Origin: Megalonaias nervosa
Lineage: Eukaryota; Mollusca; Bivalvia; Unionida; Unionidae
Assembly: GCA_016617855.1 (NCBI GenBank)
Contig: JAECUM010011111.1
Span: forward strand, 1 to 64,000
Direction of reading: 5' to 3'
DNA: 64,000 nt
Positions 57,060 through 64,000 of the stretch are shown here, piece after piece. Position 1 is the first letter of the stretch, and every line of letters begins with the position of its first letter. The notes under the pieces are model-generated. The model saw nothing but the letters and a program-made list of their open reading frames with translations. It was not told where the DNA came from and did not search any database. The translations under genes were made by a program, and so were the position numbers.

Positions 57060-58440
57060 TTTCACAAAATAGTGGGTAAGTAGTCTATTTCGAGATTTTC
57101 TAATACTTTATCTAAATAGTATTTTAAGAGAAAGAACAAAAGAGTACACAGTCTGACTTTTTACCATTCAAGGCCCTTGTTTTGTGTTTAAAATTTTCTG
57201 TGGATTAAAGTGAAGATACTAGATATACTGGAAGGAGAGCACTGGACCTAGCTATATTGTAGATCAGAGGTTCTCAAACTGTTTTTCATGGAACATTGAC
57301 TATCTGCTAGATTGATTCAGATGTTGCGCAGAGTTTTCCGGGAGCGAGTTTTTGAGGGAGTGGTATATTGTGTGTAATCATTTTCTCTGTGGATAAAAGT
57401 GAAGATACTAGAGAGACTGTGGAAGGTGAACAATATATCTAGCTACACTGTAGATCAGAAGTTGTCAAACTGTTTTTCATGGAACTTTGACAGTCTTCTA
57501 CATTGATTCCGATGTTCTACAGAAAGGTTGGGGAATGATCGAGATCCTGAACATTGCTGAAGGAAACAGGTTTATCTATGGCATTATAATGAGATGGAGA
57601 TCTTATATTCAAATATGCATTGTTTGCTTTCATTTGTACGACAAAAATGTTAACTTTTATTAGCTTTCCTTTTCTATCTATGACTCTTCTCCAACATGGT
57701 TTAGAATAGTACTCTCTGCATTGGGAATGATTATTAAGTAGTCCACCAAGGGCCTCTGCTTTGGGTAAACTGGTTCACTGAGACCTACATGAATTTTCAA
57801 CTGTCCACAAAAGACCCCATTTAGATACACTCATGCAGATGGAGTAAGCTATTAGTGATTGTAGTAATAACTCAAGTTATAGATGGCTTTAATAGCAACA
57901 CTTATGTTTGTTTCTTTTGTTTCTGTAACAGTATTGTTACGCTTAGTTTCTTTTTTCTTATCAAATAGAAACATTAGATCAGTCTCTTTGACTGCATTTT
58001 ATGTAAATTTGTGATTTAGTCCAATAAAGAGGATGTGAATCTTGCAGTGGGACCTATAAGTATTGATTAATTTGAGTTTATATAGTATTGATCATATTTG
58101 TTAGAATTGAATTCCAGAATTATATCCAGCAAAATATGCAGCCTTCCTGCACATGATAACAAATCATTGTAGGATTCAATTTCATTTTTTATTTTGCTAC
58201 TTTTGTTTGAAATATTTTGTAAAATTGAGTAATGTCAGGCAGCATATGAAAACGTTGCACAAATTGAGTAACGTCAAGCAACGTACGAAGATTTTGCACA
58301 ACTTGATGATTCTTTCATGAAACCTGATGTGCATTTTACTCACTAAAAGCAGAGGAACACTAATAATGATGAATAAATACCAAAATACATGCTTCATGGA
58401 CACATACATGAACACATACTTACACATATGCACCGCCTTA
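57060..58440. repeat. Higher-order duplicate, copy 1 (offset 2610 bp)
   Basis: Nearly identical to 59670-61050. Matching words at 57301 and 59911, and at 58261 and 60871, keep the same 2610-bp offset across 960 bp, so no net indel has occurred between them. Confidence 0.92.
57265..57758. mobile_element. Possible degenerate hAT-like element spanning modules B and C
   Basis: Left end CAGAGGTTCTCAAACTG and, on the opposite strand, right end CAGAGGCCCTTGGTGGACTA share the CAGAGG start and a GGTGGACTACTT-like subterminal word seen in hAT families. No 8-bp target duplication is visible. The same ends recur throughout the array. Confidence 0.35.
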
Positions 58441-58980
58441 CATAAATACTTACATATAGTAAATGGATAGACATATTAGAGCATTGTAATATGTGGGAAA
58501 GAGTTGGTTTTAATAGAGACAAAGATAGTGAAAGAGATTTAGGCTTATCTTTCTTGTTGATGTTTAAGAAGGAAATGAGCACTGTCATGATCTAGGATAG
58601 ACCTGACAAGCACACTTGATTAATTTCTCCATTAATACATATTAATTCATTTTTTTTTTGATATTGATGTTAATCAGTTGCTTCTTGTTACTGATATGAT
58701 ATTTTTCTTCTTTTTCATATTCCCTTTCACAAAACAGAGAGTAAGTATTATATCTCGACATTTCCTAATAGTTTATCTAAATAGTATTCGATGCGAAAGA
58801 AGAAAAGAGTACAGTCAGACTTTTTATCATTCAGTGCCTTTGTTTTGTGTGTAATCATTTTTTTCTGGATAAAAGTGAAGATACTATAGAGACTGTGGAA
58901 GGTGCTACACCGTAGATCAGAAGTTCTCAAAATGTTTTTCAGTTTTCTACATTGATTCAGATGTTCCACAGAAAGGTTGG

Positions 58981-59199
58981 GGAATGATCGAGATCCTCAA
59001 AACTGCTAAAGGAAACAGGTTCATTCTAAATCATGTTGGAGAAGAGCCATACATAGAAAAGGAAATCTAATAAAAATTAACATTTTTAGTCATACAAATT
59101 AAAGCAAACAATGCATATTTGAATAAAAGATCTCCATCCCATTATAATGCCATAGATGAACCTGTTTCCTTCAGCAATGTTGAGGATCTTGATCATTTT
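58981..59199. repeat. Inverted repeat of module B (foldback)
   Basis: GGAATGATCGAGATCCTC...GGAAACAGGTTCAT (58981-59024) is complementary to ATGAACCTGTTTCC...GATCATTT (59156-59199). The intervening 130 bp is the inverted body of module B. It is the only inverted module in the array. Confidence 0.88.
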
Positions 59200-59669
59200 G
59201 TAAAATTGAGTAATGTCAAGCAGCATATGAAAACGTTACACAACTATGATGATTCTTTTATGAAACTTGATGTCCATTTTAAACTTTTAAAACAGAGGAG
59301 CACTAATAACAATGAATAAATACCAAAATAAATGCTTCATGGATACATACATGAACAGATATAGTTAAAGATGCACATCGCCTTAAATATATAGATGCAT
59401 ACAGTAAATGCATAGACATCTTAGAGAATTGTAATATATTGGAATGAGTTGGTTCTAACAGAGTCAAAGATAGTGAAAGAGATTAAGGCTTACCTTTGTT
59501 GTTGATGTTTAAGAAGGAAGTGAGCACTATTATGATCTAGAATAGACCTGACAAGCAAACTTGATTAATTTCTCCATTAATACATATTAATTCATTTTTC
59601 TTTTGATATCAATGTTAATCAGTTGCTTCTTGTTACTGATATGACATTTTTCTTCTTTTTCATAATATC

Positions 59670-61050
59670 TTTCACAAAACAGGGGGTAAGTAGTTCATTT
59701 CAACATTTTCTAATACTTTATCTAAATAGTATTGTAAGAGAAAGAACAAAAGAGTACACAGTCTGACTTTTTACCATTCAAGGCCCTTGTTTTGTGTTTA
59801 AAATTTTCTGTGGATTAAAGTGAAGATACTACAGATACTGGAAGGAGAACACTGGACCTAGTTACATTGTAGATCAGAGTTTCTCAAACTGTTTTTCATG
59901 GAACATTGACTATCTGCTAGATTGATTCAGATGTTACACAGAGTTATCCGGGAGCGAGTTATCGAGGGAGTGGTATATTGTGTGTAATCATTTTCTCTGT
60001 GGATAAAAGTGAAGACACTAGAGAGACTGTGGAAGGTGAACAATATATGTAGCTACACTGTAGCTCAGAAGTTGTCAAACTGTTTTTCATGGAACTTTGA
60101 CAGTCTACTACATTGATTCCGATGTTCCACAGAAAGGTTGGGGAATGATCGAGATCCTGAACATTGCCGAAGGAAACAGGTTTATCTATGGCATTATAAT
60201 GAGATGGAGATCTTATATTCAAATATGCATTGTTTGCTTTTATTTGTACGACAAAAATGTTAACTTTTATTAGATTTCCTTTTCTATGTATGGCTCTTCT
60301 CCAACATGGTTTAGAATAGTACTCTCTGCATTGGGAATGATTATTAAGTAGTCCACCAAGGGCCTCTGCTTTGGGTAAACTGGTTCACTGAGACCTACAT
60401 GAATTTTCAACTGTCCACAAAAGACCCCATTTAGATACACTCATGCAGATGGAGTAAGCTATTAGTGATTGTAGTAATAACTCAAGTTATAGATGGCTTT
60501 AATAGCAACACTTATGTTTGTTTCTTTTGTTTCTGTAACAGTATTGTTACGCTTAGTTTCTTTTTTCTTATCAAATAGAAACATTAGATCAGTCTCTTTG
60601 ACTGCATTTTATGTAAATTTGTGATTTAGTCCAATAAAGAGGATGTGAATCTTGCAGTGGGACCTATAAGTATTGATTAATTTGAGTTTATATAGTATTG
60701 ATCATATTTGTTAGAATTGAATTCCAGTATTATATCCAGCAAAATATGCAGCCTTTCTGCACAAGATAACAAATCATTGTAGGATTCAATTTCATTTTTT
60801 ATTTTGCTACTTTTGTTTGAAATATTTTGTAAAATTGAGTAATGTCAAGCAGCATATGAAAACGTTGCACAAATTGAGTAATGTCAAGCAACGTACGAAG
60901 ATTTTGCACAACTATGATGATTCTTTCATGAAACCTGATATGCATTTTACTCACTAAAAGCAGAGGAACACTAATAATGATGAATAAATACCAAAATACA
61001 TGCTTCATGGACACATACATGAACACATATACTTAAACATGTGCTCTGCC
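59670..61050. repeat. Higher-order duplicate, copy 2 (offset 2610 bp)
   Basis: Partner of 57060-58440; shares GAGCGAGTT...GAGGGAGTGGTATATTG and the doubled AAATTGAGTAAYGTCAAGCA found in no other copy. Confidence 0.92.
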
Positions 61051-61750
61051 TTACATAAATACATGCATACAGTAAATGGATAGACATATTAGAGCATTGT
61101 AATATGTGGTAACGAGTTGGTTTTAATAGAGACAAAAGATAGTGAAAGAGATTTAGGCTTACCTTTCTTGTTGATGGTTAAGAAGGAAGTATGCACTGCT
61201 ATGACCGATAAGTGGGACCTATAAGTATCAATTAATTTAAGTTTAGGTATTGTTTCTCATAGTTGTTAGAATTTAATTACAGAAGGATATCCAGAAAAAT
61301 ATGTAGCCTTTCTGCACATAATAACAAATCATTGTAGGATTTAATTTCATTTTTTATTTTTCTACTTTTGTTTGAAATAATTTGCAAAATTGAGTGATGT
61401 CAAGCAGCATATCAAAACATTGCCAAAGTATGATGATTCTTTTATGAAACCTGATGTGCATTTTAATCTTTTAAAGCGGAGGAGCACTAATAATGATGAA
61501 TAAATACGAAAATACATTCTTCATGGATTCATATATGAACAGATATCCTTAACGATGCACACTGTCTTACATATATAGATGCAAACAGGAAATGCATAGA
61601 CATATTAGGGCATTGTAATATATGGGACTGAGTTAGTTGTAATAGAGTCAAAGATAGTAAAAGAGATTTAGGCTTACCTTTCTTGTTGATGGTTAAGAAG
61701 GATGTGAGCACTGTTATGATCTAGGATAGACCTGACAAGCAAACTTGATT
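60860..61750. repeat. Higher-order duplicate, copy 2 (offset 5889 bp)
   Basis: Partner of 54970-55860. It overlaps the right end of the 2610-bp duplicate, so the array has at least two rounds of copying. Confidence 0.9.
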
Positions 61751-61868
61751 AATTTCTCCATTAATACATATTAATTCATTTTTCTTTTGATATCAATGAT
61801 AATCAGTTGCTTCTTATTACTGATATGACATTTTTCTTCTTTTTCATAATATCTTTCACAAAACAGGG

Positions 61869-62990
61869 GCTAAGTAGTTCATTTCAACATTTTCTAATAC
61901 TTTATCTAAATAGTATTCCAAGAGAAAGAACAAAAGAGTACACAGTCTGACTTTTTACCATTCAAGGCCCTTGTTTGTGTTTAAAATTTTCTGTGGATTA
62001 AAGTGAAGATACAACAGATACTGGAAGGAGAACACTGGACCTAGTTACATTGTAGATCAGAGGTTCTCAAACTGTTTTTCATGGAACATTGACTATCTGC
62101 TAGATTGATTCAGATGTTCTGCAGAAAGTTTGGGGAATGATCAAGATCCTTAACATTGCTGAAGGAAACAGGTTCATCTATGGCATTATAATGGGATGGA
62201 GATCTTATATTCAAATATACATTGTTTGCTTTCATTTGTGCAACAAAAATGTTAATTTTATTAGATTTCCTTTGCTGTGTATGGCTTTTCTCCAGCATGG
62301 TTTAAAATTTCTGCATTGGGAATGATTATTAAGTAGTCCACCAAGGGTCTCTGCTTTGAGTAAACTGGCTCACTGAGACCTACATCAATTTTCAACTGTC
62401 CACAAAAGACCCCATTTAGAAGCACTCGGGTAAGTAGTCTATTTTGACATTTTCTAATACTTTATCTAAATAGTATTGTAAGAGAAAGAACAAAAGAGTA
62501 CACAGTCTGACCTGTTACCATTCAAGGTCCTTGATTTGTGTTTAAAATTTTCTGTGGATTAAAGTGAAGATACAACAGATGCTGGAAGGAGAACACTGGA
62601 CCTAGTTACATTGTAGATCAGAGGTTCTCAAACTGTTTTTCATGGAACATTGAAAGTCTGCTAGATTGATTCAGATGTTCTGCAGAAAGTTTGGGGAATG
62701 ATCAAGATCCTTAACATTGCTGAAGGAAACAGGTTCATCTGTGGCATTATAATGGGATGATGGAGATCTTATATTCAAATATGCATTGTTTGCTTTAATT
62801 TGTATGACAAAAATGTTAATTTTTATTAGATTTCCTTTTCTGTGTCTGGCTCTTCAATATGATTTTGAATATCTAGGTAATGGCACTTTCTGCATTGGGA
62901 ATGATTATTAAGTAGTGCACCAAGGGTCTCTGCTTTGAGTAAACTGGTTCAATGAGACCTACATCAATTTTCAACTGTCCACAAAAGACC
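61869..62990. repeat. Direct tandem duplication, unit about 560 bp
   Basis: Modules A, B and part of C at 61869-62427 repeat at 62428-62990 with an offset of 559-560 bp. The junction truncates module C after AGAAGCACT and restarts at GGGTAAGTAG. Confidence 0.9.
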
Positions 62991-64000
62991 CCATTTAGAT
63001 ACACTCCTGCAGATGGAGAAAGCTATTAGTGATTGTAGTAATAACTCGAGTTATAGATGGCTTTAATAGCAACACTTATGTTTGGTTGTTTTGTTTCTGT
63101 AACAGTATTGTTATGCTTAGTTTCTTTTTTCTAATCAAATAGAAACATTAGATCAGTCTCTTTGTCTGCATTTTATGTAAATTTGTGATTTAGTCCAATA
63201 AACAGGATATGAATTTTGCAGTGGGACCTATAAGTATCGATTAATTTGAGTTTATATATTGTTGCTCATATTTGTTTGAATTGAATTCCAGAATTATATC
63301 CAGCAGAATATGCAGCCTTTCTGCACATGATAACAAATCATTCTAGGATTCAATTTCATTTTTTAATTTGCTACTTTTGTTTGAAATATTTTGTAAAATT
63401 GAGTTATGTCAAGCACCACATGAAACTGTTACGCATCTATGATGATTCTTTTCTGAAACCTGATGTGCATTTTAATTTTTTGAAGCAGAGGACACTAATA
63501 ACGATGAATAAATACCAAAATACATTCTTCATGGATACATACATGAACAGATATACTTAATAATGCACACCACCTTACATATATAGATAGATACAGTCAA
63601 TGCATAGACATCTTAGAACATTGTATTATATTGGAATGAGTTGGTTTTAATAGAGACAAAGATAGTGAAGGAGATTTAGGCTCACCTTTGTTGTTGATGG
63701 TTAAGAAGGAAGTGAGCACTGTTATGAGCCTGGCAAGCAGGCTTGATCAATTTCTCCATTACTGCATATTAATTCATTTTTCTTTTGACATCAATGGTAA
63801 TCAGTTGCTTCGTATTATTGATATAACATTTTTCTTCTTTTTCATGATATCTTTCACAAATCAGTGCATAAGTATTCTATCTCGACATTTCCTAATAGTT
63901 TATCTAAATAGTATTCCAAGAGAAAGAACAAAAGAGTACACAGTCTGACTTATTACCATTCAAGGCCCTTGTTTGTGTTTAAAATTTTCTGTGGATTAAA

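Larger units (their letters stand above)
52960..64000. repeat. Mosaic array of re-duplicated modules reaching the right edge
   Basis: Four module types recur in shuffled order. A begins GTAAGTAGTCTATTT and runs to GTGGATTAAAGTGAAGATAC. B begins CAGAGGTTCTCAAACTG. C contains AGTAGTCCACCAAGGGCCTC and CTGTCCACAAAAGACCCC. D contains GAGTAATGTCAAGCAGCATA, AGCACTAATAATGATGAATA and ends CTTTCACAAAACAG. The D word occurs near 53934, 54987, 55503, 56598, 58229, 59208, 60836, 61393 and 63401. Earlier, more diverged module C and A relatives start at about 52440 and 52960. No gene is supported inside it. Confidence 0.9.

Noticed and set aside
54031..61711. Recurring minus-strand frames starting MLTSFLTIN as a transposon protein
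   Set aside because: They recur only because module D recurs; copies accumulate stops and non-conservative changes, and no domain is recognisable.
52960..64000. CRISPR-like or satellite array
   Set aside because: Units are long, heterogeneous and shuffled, without a constant short repeat and spacer, and the genome is clearly eukaryotic.

Overview
The window looks like AT-rich nuclear DNA from an invertebrate animal, most likely a lophotrochozoan and probably a mollusc. Three things point that way: GT-AG introns of 1 to 12 kb, a Roco-type GTPase gene of the kind expanded in molluscs and other lophotrochozoans, and a mobile-element mix of DIRS-like tyrosine-recombinase retrotransposons, a tRNA-derived SINE with a (CAA)n tail, and a family beginning near GAGCTTATGGGAT that I associate with bivalves. 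The species cannot be named from the sequence alone.

The only host gene I can support is one partial, plus-strand, multi-exon Roco gene (Roc GTPase plus COR domain, MFHAS1-like). Its exons lie at 4875-5501, 11883-11989, 18232-18474, 22140-22261, 33908-34071, 36259-36380 and 37633-38205. A second, homologous version of the last exon lies at 46052-46612, and a 16-nt candidate exon at 52389-52404. The seven main exons splice into 652 uninterrupted codons with matching phases at every junction. They carry the G3 motif (DFAGQ), the G4-like motif (THAD), and the whole COR region. The P-loop exon and everything N-terminal lie upstream of the window, and the 3' end was not located.

The rest is intronic or flanking DNA filled with decayed mobile elements. 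Three DIRS-like relics are present: 1.96-4.09 kb, 13.27-14.48 kb, and a nearly whole one at about 40.9-45.5 kb. The first is interrupted by a 169-bp hAT-type MITE with an 8-bp target duplication. There is a non-LTR reverse-transcriptase fragment at 21.5 kb, a mariner-type MITE at 29.2 kb, and a broken transposon-associated gene at 49.3-50.9 kb. Two SINE copies have 10-12 bp target duplications. Several local duplications and many microsatellites are also present.

From about 52.9 kb to the right edge the sequence is a mosaic of re-duplicated modules. The higher-order copies are 560 bp, 2610 bp and 5889 bp apart. The modules repeat an AG-N3-GTAAGT splice-like signature in which the triplet varies. 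The most interesting biological signal is the pair of frame-compatible homologous COR exons, which could give alternative or tandemly duplicated COR C-terminal halves. The modular array next to the gene's 3' part is second.
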